Part shown: positions 8,318-16,397 of the stretch, piece after piece
How positions within the stretch are numbered: position 1 is the stretch's first letter
Layout: every line of letters starts with the position of its first letter
NCBI GenBank assembly: GCA_017436255.1
Contig: JAFSDK010000065.1
Location: 1-32,698 of the forward strand
Source: Clostridia bacterium
Lineage (GTDB): Bacteria; Bacillota; Clostridia; Oscillospirales; Acutalibacteraceae
Direction: 5' to 3'
Length of the DNA: 32,698 bases
Notes under the pieces: model-generated
Seen by the model: only the letters and a program-made list of their open reading frames with translations
The model's database searches: none
Told to the model about the DNA's origin: nothing
Program-made: the position numbers and the translations under genes

Positions 8318-9121
8318 CTAAAGTTGCTTGTGTGAAGCCTCAACCACCGCTTCGGGTGATATATCATTCGGAATAAATGCATTTTCCGACTTAACTATAT
8401 GTACTAAATATTCAATGTTACCCTCGGGTCCTTTTATAGGTGAATAATCAAGATTTAACACCGCAAAACCCGTGTTTATTATTACATCAAATATTTTATT
8501 TATAACCTCTAAATGGATGTTTTTATCCCTAACAACACCCTTTTTACCCACCTTATCTTTGCCTGCTTCAAACTGCGGTTTAATAAGACAAACCGCCTCG
8601 GCACCGCTTTTGAGCAAGGTATGCATAACAGGTAAAATTAATGAAAGTGAAATAAACGAAACGTCAACAGATGCAAAATCTAACATATCGGGTATATGTT
8701 CATTAGTTACGTAGCGAAAATTTGTGCGTTCAAGATTGATAACTCGTTCATCGGTACGCAACTTCCAAGCTAACTGACCGTATCCTACGTCAATAGCATA
8801 AACCTTTGCAGCACCATTTTGAAGCATACAGTCGGTAAAACCGCCAGTAGAAGCACCAATATCGGCACAAATTTTACCTTTAAGCGAAATCCCAAAATTC
8901 TGCACAGCCTTTTCAAGTTTAAGACCACCGCGGCTTACATATTTAAGGGTTGAGCCACGCACCTCAATCTTATCTTCAGGCTTTAATGTTATACCTGCTT
9001 TATCGGCTTTTTGATTATTTACGTAAACTATGCCCGACATAATATATGCTTTTGCTTTTTCACGACTTTCTGCAAGTCCCGCATCAACAAGTGCTACGTC
9101 TAGGCGTATTTTATCAGCCAA
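8318..9121 (-). CDS. tlyA: TlyA-family rRNA 2'-O-methyltransferase
   Basis: The 267 residues consist of an N-terminal S4 RNA-binding domain (about 4-62) followed by an FtsJ-like Rossmann methyltransferase. The SAM-binding segment is DIGASTGGF (87-95), with DVGYGQ at 111-116 and a LIKPQFE motif further on. Characterised TlyA enzymes methylate 16S and/or 23S rRNA cytidines; haemolysin activity was an old annotation. The start is a TTG eight bases after AGGAG and one base after the dxs stop. The position between dxs and nadK is the standard one. Confidence 0.94.
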   Translation of the reverse strand: MADKIRLDVALVDAGLAESREKAKAYIMSGIVYVNNQKADKAGITLKPEDKIEVRGSTLKYVSRGGLKLEKAVQNFGISLKGKICADIGASTGGFTDCMLQNGAAKVYAIDVGYGQLAWKLRTDERVINLERTNFRYVTNEHIPDMLDFASVDVSFISLSLILPVMHTLLKSGAEAVCLIKPQFEAGKDKVGKKGVVRDKNIHLEVINKIFDVIINTGFAVLNLDYSPIKGPEGNIEYLVHIVKSENAFIPNDISPEAVVEASHKQL

Positions 9122-9122
9122 A

Positions 9123-10967
9123 TTAAATTTCTCCTTTAATTATCTCAATCATTGAATTACTATCTAAATGATATTTTTTAAGTGCTTCGCCAACCTTGGC
9201 ACAAGGTACAAAACTATCTCCAATGGCGTAGATTTTATATTTAGCATTAATGTTATTTTCGGTAATGCGACTACCGATTAACTCAGCAATACCGCCACGT
9301 TTTATACCTTCTTCAAAAAAGTAGATTTCATCATATTTTTTGAGTTGTGCAATTAAATCGTCGCCTAAAGGATAAATCTTGTTGAGTTTAATAACAGCAA
9401 TGTCATAACCCTGATTTTTAAGTTCGGTATATGCCTTATAGGCGTTATCAAAGATTCTACCATAGGTAATTATTGCTTTTTTACCACTACCCACAACGTC
9501 AAAGGCATTGTCTGTAGCCGAAAACTCAGTATTGATACTCTCGGTGCCGCGCGGATAACGTATAGCACACGGAAAATCAAATTCACTTGATTTTTTAATA
9601 ATGCTTTTAAGTTCCTCAAAATAGCATGGTGAATATATCTGCATGCCCGGTACTGAACTTAAAAAAGCAACGTCAAATATTCCTTGATGTGTTTCACCAT
9701 CTTCACCGACAATACCCGCTCTGTCAACGCAAAGTCTAACGGGCAAGCCTAAAATTGCAACGTCGTGAAGTATCTGGTCAAAAGAACGCTGTAAAAACGT
9801 CGAATAAACTGCAAAATAAGGTTTCATACCTTGAATTGCAAGACCTGCCGCAAATGTGGCGGCATGCTGTTCTGCAATACCTACGTCAAATATTCTGTTT
9901 TTATATTTCTGTGCAAAATTGGTAAGACCGGTACCTTCACTCATAGCGGCGGTAATGGCACAAATTTTTTTATCTGTTTTAGCAATTTCACAAAGCGTTT
10001 CACCAAAAATATCTGAAAAAGATTTTGTAGAACTAACCTTTGCGCCCTCATTTATATCAAATGACGATACACCATGATAAATTTTTGGGTTTACTTCAGC
10101 AAAGGAATAGCCTTTTCCCTTAGTCGTAATTGTATGAATAAAAACAGGTCTATTCTCTTGTTTTGCAATCTCAAAAATGTTTACTAAAGCATTTATGTCA
10201 TGTCCGTCAATAGGTCCATAATATTCAAAACCAAGTGTTTCAAATAAGTTGTTTTTATAAACAGTGTTTTTAAGCGCCGTTTTTACGCGTAGAACAAAAC
10301 GTGCCAAAGCCTTACCGACAAGCGGTATGCGGCTTAAAAATGATTTAACAGCTCTTTTAGAACGATGATAACCCTTTTTATAACGTATTTTCGAAAGGTG
10401 CCTAGCAAGGCTACCCACGTTTTTCGAAATTGACATTTTGTTATCATTAAGAACAACAATAAATTTATTTTTTGCGGCGCCTGCATTATTAAGCGCCTCA
10501 TAAAGCATACCGCCCGTCATAGCACCGTCGCCAACAACCGTTATAGTAAAATCATTTTTACCCTGTAAGGACTTGGCTTTACAAATACCATAAGAAGCAG
10601 ATACCGAATTACTACTATGACCTGTAATGAAGGGGTCGTATTCGCTCTCATCGGGTCTCATAAAGCCCGATATGCCACCCTCGGTACGAAGTGTAGTAAA
10701 ATCCTCAAATCTACCCGTCAACAACTTATGGGTATAGCACTGATGTCCGACGTCAAATAGAATGGTATCGTTGGGCGCATCAAAACACCTATGAAGTGCT
10801 ACGGTAAGTTCAACAGTACCAAGATTAGATGCTAAATGACCACCGTTTACCGAAACGGTATGAATCATATAATCACGTATCTCCGCACACAAGCTATTCA
10901 ATTGTTCCGTTTTTAAATTCTTAACATCTTCAGGCGAAGATATTTTACTTAAAAATTCATATTCCAA
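9123..10967 (-). CDS. dxs: 1-deoxy-D-xylulose-5-phosphate synthase
   Basis: First step of the MEP isoprenoid pathway: pyruvate and glyceraldehyde 3-phosphate condense to DXP with thiamine diphosphate. The 614 residues show GHQCYTHKLLTGR (about 74-86), the ThDP motif GDGAMTGGM (146-154) with NDNKMSIS (174-181), the catalytic-Glu segment DVGIAEQHAATFAAGLA, and GEDGETHQG in the pyrimidine domain. A transketolase C-terminal domain closes it. The start is a TTG eight bases after AGGAG. It lies directly downstream of ispA, so pathway start and prenyl elongation are co-transcribed; ispE is separate at 27565. Confidence 0.97.
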   Translation of the reverse strand: MEYEFLSKISSPEDVKNLKTEQLNSLCAEIRDYMIHTVSVNGGHLASNLGTVELTVALHRCFDAPNDTILFDVGHQCYTHKLLTGRFEDFTTLRTEGGISGFMRPDESEYDPFITGHSSNSVSASYGICKAKSLQGKNDFTITVVGDGAMTGGMLYEALNNAGAAKNKFIVVLNDNKMSISKNVGSLARHLSKIRYKKGYHRSKRAVKSFLSRIPLVGKALARFVLRVKTALKNTVYKNNLFETLGFEYYGPIDGHDINALVNIFEIAKQENRPVFIHTITTKGKGYSFAEVNPKIYHGVSSFDINEGAKVSSTKSFSDIFGETLCEIAKTDKKICAITAAMSEGTGLTNFAQKYKNRIFDVGIAEQHAATFAAGLAIQGMKPYFAVYSTFLQRSFDQILHDVAILGLPVRLCVDRAGIVGEDGETHQGIFDVAFLSSVPGMQIYSPCYFEELKSIIKKSSEFDFPCAIRYPRGTESINTEFSATDNAFDVVGSGKKAIITYGRIFDNAYKAYTELKNQGYDIAVIKLNKIYPLGDDLIAQLKKYDEIYFFEEGIKRGGIAELIGSRITENNINAKYKIYAIGDSFVPCAKVGEALKKYHLDSNSMIEIIKGEI

Positions 10968-10978
10968 AACAATTTCTC

Positions 10979-11857
10979 CTAAAATCTACGCAAAGCTAGA
11001 TAATCTGCAAATTCCTTCAATATTTCACCGTCTCCGCCAATCTCGTCGATACATTTTTTAGCGTTTTTGGTTAACATACTAACCATTTCTTTGGCTTTTT
11101 CAATACCATAAGCTGAAACAAATGTTATTTTTTGGTTCTTTTGGTCGCTACCTATCGGTTTGCCCAACTGCTGTTCATCACCCTCAACATCGAGAATGTC
11201 GTCAACAATTTGAAAAGCAAGTCCTATATTTTCGGCATATCTTTGGCAGTATTCCATTTGTTTATCTTTGCCTGCAAGAACACAACCGATTGATGCCGCC
11301 GTTTTAAGAAGCGCACCTGTTTTAAGGCTATACATACGCTTCAATCCTTCGATATTGTCAAGGTCAATACTTAAAATATCAAGCACCTGACCACCAACCA
11401 TACCGTTAATACCGGCACCTTGAGCCAAAATATTTATTGCTTTTACTACCCTGTCCGCCTCAATATCTTTTGCAGTTGAGGCATATTCAAAAGCGCTTGT
11501 AAGCAAGGCGTCACCCGTCAATACTGCAATATCCTCGCCATAAGCTTTATGACAAGAAGGTTTACCACGTCTAAAATCATCATTATCCATACACGGTAAA
11601 TCATCGTGCACAAGCGAATATGAATGAATCATCTCAAGTGCTACGGCAAACTTAATAGCATCGGTACTTTTGCCACCAAAAAGTTTATAGAACTCAAGCA
11701 AAAGTGCGGGTCTTATGCGCTTACCGCCATCAATGCAACTGTATTTCATTGCTTCAACAATGATTTTATATTTATCACTATCGGCAGTAATAGCATTATT
11801 AAGCTCAGTATTTAGCAAATCGGTGTAATAATTTAATACACCATTAATTTTTGACAT
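10979..11857 (-). CDS. ispA: Farnesyl diphosphate synthase (polyprenyl synthetase)
   Basis: Adds isopentenyl diphosphate to allylic diphosphates. The 292 residues contain both Asp-rich metal sites: DDLPCMD (85-91, with two extra residues as in bacterial enzymes) and DDILD (219-223). KRIRP (46-50) binds the diphosphate. Tyr80, five residues before the first Asp site, is the kind of aromatic residue that stops growth at C15, which favours a farnesyl product. The ATG directly abuts the xseB stop with no spacer, and GGAGG lies in the end of xseB. Confidence 0.95.
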   Translation of the reverse strand: MSKINGVLNYYTDLLNTELNNAITADSDKYKIIVEAMKYSCIDGGKRIRPALLLEFYKLFGGKSTDAIKFAVALEMIHSYSLVHDDLPCMDNDDFRRGKPSCHKAYGEDIAVLTGDALLTSAFEYASTAKDIEADRVVKAINILAQGAGINGMVGGQVLDILSIDLDNIEGLKRMYSLKTGALLKTAASIGCVLAGKDKQMEYCQRYAENIGLAFQIVDDILDVEGDEQQLGKPIGSDQKNQKITFVSAYGIEKAKEMVSMLTKNAKKCIDEIGGDGEILKEFADYLALRRF

Positions 11858-12055
11858 TTAAAGTGCCTCCGATTCGTTTAAGAGCTTTATTTGAAGTTTT
11901 GCATTTTCAAGGCAAGAATTACACTTCTTGGTAAGTTCAACACCCTTTGTAAATAATTCAATTGATTCATCAAGGGTACATTCGCCACTTTCAAGTCGGG
12001 CAACTACCTGTTCAAGCTCTGAAAGGGTCTGTTCAAAATTTATTTTATCAGACAT
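11858..12055 (-). CDS. xseB: Exonuclease VII small subunit
   Basis: A 65-residue helical protein with the family core FEQTLSELEQVVARLESGE, followed by LDESIELFTKGVEL. Several copies bind the large subunit XseA to form the single-strand exonuclease VII. It lies between xseA (12 bases upstream) and ispA (abutting). Length and sequence are typical. Confidence 0.95.
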   Translation of the reverse strand: MSDKINFEQTLSELEQVVARLESGECTLDESIELFTKGVELTKKCNSCLENAKLQIKLLNESEAL

Positions 12056-12067
12056 AGTATTCTCCTA

Positions 12068-13270
12068 TTATTCGTTATCTTTATCAACCACAATACAGTT
12101 TGCAACACCATCTCTAAAGCGAAGTGAAATACTATCGTCGTTTGATAATTGATTAACACTTTTAATAATTTCAGTATTCTTTTGGGCAATAGCAAAACCG
12201 CGTGATAAAACCTTAAGCGGACTTATTGCGTCAAGTTTTAAGGTTAATTTTTCAAGTTTATTTGAATTGTCAATATACACTGAATTATAAGCGTTTGTAA
12301 GTCTTTCTGATAAACGGTCAATGGTTAGAGACTTATCGTCAACAATTGTATTAGGATTTAATAAATAAACACATTGACGGCATTTGTTTAAAGATGCCTC
12401 AGCTCTTGTGGTATAAATTTCTGCCGAATTTTTAATTCGTGAAAGCAGAGTATTTACCCTACCCTTAATTTCTGAAATATCAGGTACTGCTATTTCTGCA
12501 GCAGCCGACGGTGTTGGTGCGCGCAAATCGGCAACAAAATCAGATATTGAAAAATCGGTCTCGTGACCAACCGCCGAAATTACGGGTATGGGCGATTCAT
12601 AAATTTTGCGTGCCAACATTTCATCGTTAAAAGCCCAAAGGTCCTCGGCGGAACCACCACCACGACCGATGATAATTACGTCAATATCATCACGCTCGTA
12701 TAGTGAATCAAGTGCATTAATCATAGATGGTGCTGCATCATTACCTTGAACCAATACGGGGAACATAACAATCTCACATATTGGAAATCTACGAGAAATT
12801 ACGTTAATGATATCTCGGTATGCCGCACCTGTATCGGACGTAACAACCGCAACTCTTTTAGGAAACTTTGGTAATGCACGTTTTGTTTCGGGTGCAAATA
12901 AACCTTCTTTTTCAAGTTTCTCCTTAATGATCCTAAACTGTTCAGCCAAATCGCCTTTTCCAGCCTCAACCATATTGTCAATATAAAACTGATATTGACC
13001 GTCTTTTTCATAGAGAGAAACACGACCGGTACATACAACTTGCATACCGTCTTGTGGCACAAATTTTAAGCCAACTGCGCTACCTCTGAACATTACGCAT
13101 TTAATAAGTGCATCTTTATCTTTTAAAGAAAAATAAAGATGACCGCTACTGTAATGATTTTTGAAGTTTGAAATTTCACCGCTTACGCTGACAAAACTTA
13201 AACGGCTATCGCCCTCAATAAGCGAGCGAACATAAGAATTTAGTTGCCTAACAGTTAAAACCGACGGCAT
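12068..13270 (-). CDS. xseA: Exonuclease VII large subunit
   Basis: Catalytic subunit that degrades single-stranded DNA in both directions. The 400 residues have an N-terminal OB fold (about 5-100), then the nuclease domain with KRVAVVTSDTGAAYRDI (about 138-154) and the invariant GRGGGSAEDLWAFNDE (202-217), HETDFSISDFVADLRAPTPSAAAE, and a helical C-terminus that binds XseB. The start ATG follows a GAGGG site lying in the end of nusB. Confidence 0.97.
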   Translation of the reverse strand: MPSVLTVRQLNSYVRSLIEGDSRLSFVSVSGEISNFKNHYSSGHLYFSLKDKDALIKCVMFRGSAVGLKFVPQDGMQVVCTGRVSLYEKDGQYQFYIDNMVEAGKGDLAEQFRIIKEKLEKEGLFAPETKRALPKFPKRVAVVTSDTGAAYRDIINVISRRFPICEIVMFPVLVQGNDAAPSMINALDSLYERDDIDVIIIGRGGGSAEDLWAFNDEMLARKIYESPIPVISAVGHETDFSISDFVADLRAPTPSAAAEIAVPDISEIKGRVNTLLSRIKNSAEIYTTRAEASLNKCRQCVYLLNPNTIVDDKSLTIDRLSERLTNAYNSVYIDNSNKLEKLTLKLDAISPLKVLSRGFAIAQKNTEIIKSVNQLSNDDSISLRFRDGVANCIVVDKDNE

Positions 13271-13273
13271 AAA

Positions 13274-13672
13274 CTAACCCTCGTTTCTTATAATTGAACC
13301 AATTATGCCATTTACAAAAGCAGCATCATTTTCGGTCGAATATTTTTTAGCGAGTTCAACCGCCTCGTTTGCTGAAACACTATCAGGTATATCATCAACA
13401 AATAAAATCTCATAAAGTGCCAAGCGTAAAATAGCCAAAGATACCCGTGAAATTCTATTAATATCCCATTTTTTAGTGTTGTCGCTAATTTTTGAATCAA
13501 GTAAATCAACGTTTTCATAAACACCCTTAAAAGTGTTAATAGTATAATCATCGGTTTCAAAATCCCTAAGTTCAACTGCTAACTCTAAAATTTCGTCAAC
13601 AGTTTCTTCTTTAAAGCATTTTTCGAATATTAGTATAAAAGCTTGTTCTCTTGCCTGTTTACGTGTAAGCAT
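13274..13672 (-). CDS. nusB: Transcription antitermination factor NusB
   Basis: An RNA-binding partner of NusE (ribosomal protein S10) in rRNA antitermination. The 132 residues show TRKQAREQAFILIF at the N-terminus and the ISRVSLAILRLALYEIL and SANEAVELAKKYS segments typical of the all-helical fold. It is the first gene of the ten-gene minus-strand operon. The asp23 and spoIIIA genes often found before nusB in clostridia are absent here, and the operon starts at its own promoter. Confidence 0.95.
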   Translation of the reverse strand: MLTRKQAREQAFILIFEKCFKEETVDEILELAVELRDFETDDYTINTFKGVYENVDLLDSKISDNTKKWDINRISRVSLAILRLALYEILFVDDIPDSVSANEAVELAKKYSTENDAAFVNGIIGSIIRNEG

Positions 13673-13704
13673 AATACACCATCTTTCTAAAATCTTATTG
13701 TAAT

Positions 13705-13733
13705 ATTATATACTAAATAATTTGCATTTGCAA
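13705..13733 (-). promoter_or_regulatory. Promoter of the nusB-to-tyrS operon
   Basis: On the minus strand TTGCAA (13728-13733) and TATAAT (13705-13710) are separated by 17 bases. No other strong promoter is visible down to tyrS, and the ten genes have gaps of at most 19 bases. Confidence 0.8.
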
Positions 13734-13765
13734 GAATTATTGCATAAAATATGCATAAATGCAAA
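13721..13765. repeat. Cluster of TGCA boxes in a divergent promoter region
   Basis: TGCA occurs at 13723, 13729, 13741, 13752 and 13760. Within it lies a perfect hairpin-like palindrome TGCATA-AAA-TATGCA (13741-13755). A wider inverted pair TTGCAT (13740-13745) and ATGCAA (13759-13764) brackets it. The cluster sits between, and partly on, the -35 elements of two divergent promoters, so it could be an operator. A -35 hexamer of the TTGCA type recurs elsewhere here (15275, 26888), which accounts for some of the copies. Confidence 0.5.
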
Positions 13766-13774
13766 AATATATAC

Positions 13775-13803
13775 TTGTAAAATGTCAAAATTATTGTTAT
13801 AAT
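13775..13803 (+). promoter_or_regulatory. Promoter of the coiled-coil/fumarase-beta unit
   Basis: TTGTAA (13775-13780) and TATAAT (13798-13803) are separated by 17 bases, followed by AGGAGGG just before the ATG at 13837. Confidence 0.8.
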
Positions 13804-13836
13804 GTTGTTTGAAATAAAATCTAGGAGGGTTTTAGT

Positions 13837-14385
13837 ATGGCTTTGGGTTTTCACAAAAGTCTTTTTGGTTATAATTGCGAAGAAGTAACCGAATACGTAC
13901 ATAAGACTATCACCTCTAATCAGGAAATTCAAAATTCTTTAAACAACAAAATTAAAGATGCTAATCTCGAGATTGATAAATTAAAAAGTTTAATTTCAGA
14001 TATGAATACTGAGAAAGCTCAAATTGAAGAGCAACTCGCATACTATCAGGCAAAATATGAAGAAATTAAAATTTTAAGCGAAAATATTGGTAAACTTTAT
14101 TTAGTAGCTCAGACCAACGCTAACGCAATTATTAATGCTGCCGAAAAATCAAAGGATGCTACCTATACCGAAATTGGTAACAACCTTGCAGTAATTGATT
14201 CAACTAATGAGTCCCTTAACGAAATGAAGACACGCATTAATGAACTTACTGCCGAATTCTGCAGTCGCGTTGATGAACTTAATGGCTCACTGCTTAAAAC
14301 AAAGTTACTTATTGAGAATGCTACTGCAGATTCTGCAGCAAGCAAAGAAGAATACGATACCGTATTTAACAGTTTAACAAAGTAA
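13837..14385 (+). CDS. DivIVA-like coiled-coil protein
   Basis: A soluble protein of 182 residues, rich in Glu, Lys, Asn and Ala. The N-terminus FHKSLFGYNCEEVTEYV resembles the start of DivIVA/GpsB proteins, where a short F-x-G-Y-(n)-EV motif precedes the coiled coil. Two long heptad-rich helices follow (about 25-80 and 115-170), separated by an Ala/Asn-rich segment ANAIINAAEKSKDA. There is no membrane segment. AGGAGGG lies seven bases before the ATG, so it should be well translated. Its TAA stop overlaps the ATG of the fumarase-beta gene (TAATG), which implies translational coupling. A polar scaffold or a partner of the fumarase subunit are both possible; the function is unknown. Confidence 0.7.
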   Translation: MALGFHKSLFGYNCEEVTEYVHKTITSNQEIQNSLNNKIKDANLEIDKLKSLISDMNTEKAQIEEQLAYYQAKYEEIKILSENIGKLYLVAQTNANAIINAAEKSKDATYTEIGNNLAVIDSTNESLNEMKTRINELTAEFCSRVDELNGSLLKTKLLIENATADSAASKEEYDTVFNSLTK

Positions 14386-14909
14386 TGAAAGAATTTTACC
14401 TTAACACTAAAGATATCGCCGATTGGAAAGAATCTGTAAAGGTAGGCGATAAAATTTATTTATCTGGTACCGTTTATACTGCTCGTGATGCGGCACATAA
14501 ACAAATTATTGAATTACTGGATAATAACCAAAAATTGCCATTTGAACTTAAAAACAGTATAATTTACTATTGTGGACCAACTCCAACTCCTGAAAATTTT
14601 GCTATTGGAAGTTGCGGTCCTACTACTTCCTGCAGAATGGATAGCTTTGCTCCTACATTATACAACCTTGGTGTTTCAGCAACTATTGGTAAAGGTGAGC
14701 GCAGCAATGAAGTTTGCGAATCAATCGCCCGCAACAACGCCCTTTATTTATGTGCCATCGGCGGCGCGGGCGCTCTTTATGCTAATTCAGTAACCGATTG
14801 TAAAGTAGTCGCTTTTGATGACCTAGGCTGTGAATCAATTAAAAAACTCGAATTGAATAACTTTCCACTTATTGTTGGCATTGATGCTTCTGGTGACAAT
14901 TTATTTTAA
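14385..14909 (+). CDS. Class I fumarate hydratase, beta subunit (solitary)
   Basis: The 174 residues cover the whole C-terminal/beta domain of iron-sulfur hydro-lyases (fumarase, L-tartrate dehydratase, TtdB-like). Residues that contact substrate in class I fumarases are present: Arg in YTARDAAH (Arg34), GPTTSCRM (78-85, Thr and Arg), and the lysine of IGKG (Lys103). The GGAGALYA and FDDLGCESIKKLE segments are also typical. The [4Fe-4S] cysteines of such enzymes are in the alpha subunit, which is not adjacent, so this protein needs a partner encoded elsewhere. It starts at an ATG overlapping the previous stop, with no good ribosome site of its own. Whether the substrate is fumarate, tartrate or another hydroxy acid cannot be told. 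Confidence 0.88.
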   Translation: MKEFYLNTKDIADWKESVKVGDKIYLSGTVYTARDAAHKQIIELLDNNQKLPFELKNSIIYYCGPTPTPENFAIGSCGPTTSCRMDSFAPTLYNLGVSATIGKGERSNEVCESIARNNALYLCAIGGAGALYANSVTDCKVVAFDDLGCESIKKLELNNFPLIVGIDASGDNLF

Positions 14910-14915
14910 AAAAAT

Positions 14916-14950
14916 AAAAGGCTATGTGAAAATTTCACATAGCCTTTTTT
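14916..14950. terminator. Bidirectional terminator between the fumarase gene and secG
   Basis: AAAAGGCTATGTGAAA and TTTCACATAGCCTTTT form a perfect 16-bp stem with A and T runs at the sides. It lies between two genes that converge. Confidence 0.9.
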
Positions 14951-14966
14951 AGTAACTGAATTAAAA

Positions 14967-15215
14967 TTAAGCGTAAATTGCAATAATGTTCGCAACAATT
15001 GCAAGTACAAAAAATGCAATTGCAAAATACTTTGTCCACTTAGCAAGTAGAACATCAGCAGTACGAGCCTGATTTTTTGAAAGGAATGTATCAGCACCAC
15101 CGGAAATAGCGCCGTTAATACCACGGCGATGACCCTTCTGTAAAACAACAACAGCAATAATAACTATTGAGATTATTATTACGGCAATTCCTATAATTAT
15201 TTCTAAAGCTCCCAT
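14967..15215 (-). CDS. secG: Protein-export membrane protein SecG
   Basis: Small SecYEG translocon subunit. The 82 residues have two membrane segments (about 4-24 and 60-80) around a cytoplasmic loop with VVLQKGHRRGINGAISGGADTF, the family signature (Q-K/G-rich loop ending GGA). The ATG at 15215 follows AGGAGGAG by six bases; a TTG one codon earlier is less likely. It is a single-gene unit with its own promoter and the shared terminator. secG often precedes rnr and smpB in Firmicutes, but not here. Confidence 0.93.
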   Translation of the reverse strand: MGALEIIIGIAVIIISIVIIAVVVLQKGHRRGINGAISGGADTFLSKNQARTADVLLAKWTKYFAIAFFVLAIVANIIAIYA

Positions 15216-15251
15216 CAAGAACTCCTCCTATATTTATTAGATACAAGTGAT

Positions 15252-15280
15252 ATAATACCACACACTTACAAAATATGCAA
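15252..15280 (-). promoter_or_regulatory. Promoter of secG
   Basis: On the minus strand TTGCAT (15275-15280) and TATTAT (15252-15257) are separated by 17 bases, about 37 bases before the secG start. Confidence 0.75.
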
Positions 15281-15283
15281 GTT

Positions 15284-15658
15284 TTATTTTTCACAATTAC
15301 ACGAACTTTGGTGCAATTTTTCAATTTTTAGGGTTTTATCGACTTCAGATTTGATAAAATCAAGCCTTTTTAGCAATTCTATCGAAACGTTATCGCCATA
15401 AAAAGCATCGGTAATACCTCTAAAATCGGCAACATGTAAAGCGCTGCGAAGTATACCATCGGCTAAAAATACGTCGCTTTCGGGTTCAATATGAATAATA
15501 GTAATTGAACTGTTGTCTATATAATATAGGCACCTGCCTAAAATTTCGCCCTTTTCGTCGGCAATTACACAACCTGAATTTTCATTATAATCAAATCCCG
15601 TTTCTTTAAACAGAATTTCAAGTTTTTCATTATCGTTAACAGGTAGTACGTTAATCAT
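15284..15658 (-). CDS. Small GNAT-like protein of unknown function
   Basis: A 124-residue soluble protein. The middle part CVIADEKGEILGRCLYYI, then ITIIHIEPESD, resembles the central strands of GNAT acetyltransferases. ILRSALHVADFRGI recalls the helix that follows. The pyrophosphate-binding Q/RxxGxG/A loop is not recognisable, so it may be a degenerate or non-catalytic member. The C-terminus SSCNCEK carries a C-x-C pair. Its ATG follows the rluB stop by one base, so it is the last gene of the M50-scpAB-ytfJ-dac-rluB operon. I cannot assign a substrate. Confidence 0.6.
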   Translation of the reverse strand: MINVLPVNDNEKLEILFKETGFDYNENSGCVIADEKGEILGRCLYYIDNSSITIIHIEPESDVFLADGILRSALHVADFRGITDAFYGDNVSIELLKRLDFIKSEVDKTLKIEKLHQSSCNCEK

Positions 15659-15659
15659 A

Positions 15660-16397
15660 TTACTGCTCCTTAGAAGAACTGATTGAAGTTAAGCGATGTA
15701 ATTCCTTTTCATTTAAATTACGCCACTTACCTTGTCCGAGCATACCGAGTTTTACGCCGGCGATTTCTGTACGTTTAAGGCGTAAAACTTCAAGTTTAAC
15801 CGCTTCACACATACGTCTGATTTGACGATTTCTGCCCTCGTGAATTATAAAAATAAGCACAGTTCTATCGGGCTTTCTCTCGGCAACAAAAACATCACAA
15901 GGTAATGTTTTGACGCCGTCAAGAACAATACCTGTCGACATTTTAACGATTTTTTCATCGTCCACCTCGCCCGCAACGGTTACACGATAGGTCTTGTTAA
16001 CGTGGCTTGACGGATGGGTTAATTTATTTGCAAAATCGCCATCGTTGGTCATAAACAAAAGACCTTCTGAATTCTTATCAAGGCGACCAACTGGAAAAAG
16101 TTTTTGAGGTATATCTTTTATCAAATCGGCAACACATTTGCGGTCCTTTTCGTCACTCATTGTTGTAACAAAACCACGGGGTTTGTGCAACATTATGTAA
16201 ACCTTTTCAGTAGTCGCAATAACAGGCTTACCCTTTACGGTAACCTTGTCTCTTTTAGGATCAATTGAGTCGCCGATATGTGCGACATGGCCATTGACCT
16301 TAACCTTTCCTGCAGCGATTAATTCCTCGGCTTTACGGCGAGATGCCACACCACATACTGATAAATGTTTTTGTAATCTAATTTTATTTGATTTCAT
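15660..16397 (-). CDS. Pseudouridine synthase of the RluB/RsuA family
   Basis: Isomerises a uridine in rRNA. The 245 residues have an N-terminal S4 domain (about 5-62) with SRRKAEELIAAGKVKVNG, then the RsuA-type catalytic domain with GRLDKNSEGLLFMTNDG, where Asp107 is the catalytic residue, and RNRQIRRMCEA near the end. In Firmicutes the copy next to scpAB is usually RluB, which acts on helix 89-90 of 23S rRNA; that assignment is by context. Its ATG overlaps the stop of the upstream carboxypeptidase gene by one base (TAATG). Confidence 0.92.
   Translation of the reverse strand: MKSNKIRLQKHLSVCGVASRRKAEELIAAGKVKVNGHVAHIGDSIDPKRDKVTVKGKPVIATTEKVYIMLHKPRGFVTTMSDEKDRKCVADLIKDIPQKLFPVGRLDKNSEGLLFMTNDGDFANKLTHPSSHVNKTYRVTVAGEVDDEKIVKMSTGIVLDGVKTLPCDVFVAERKPDRTVLIFIIHEGRNRQIRRMCEAVKLEVLRLKRTEIAGVKLGMLGQGKWRNLNEKELHRLTSISSSKEQ

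Noticed and set aside
8299-8382. N-terminal extension of nadK overlapping the end of tlyA
   Set aside because: It has no ribosome site, whereas the GTG at 8298 has AAGGAGGT at ideal spacing and gives the normal NadK N-terminus.
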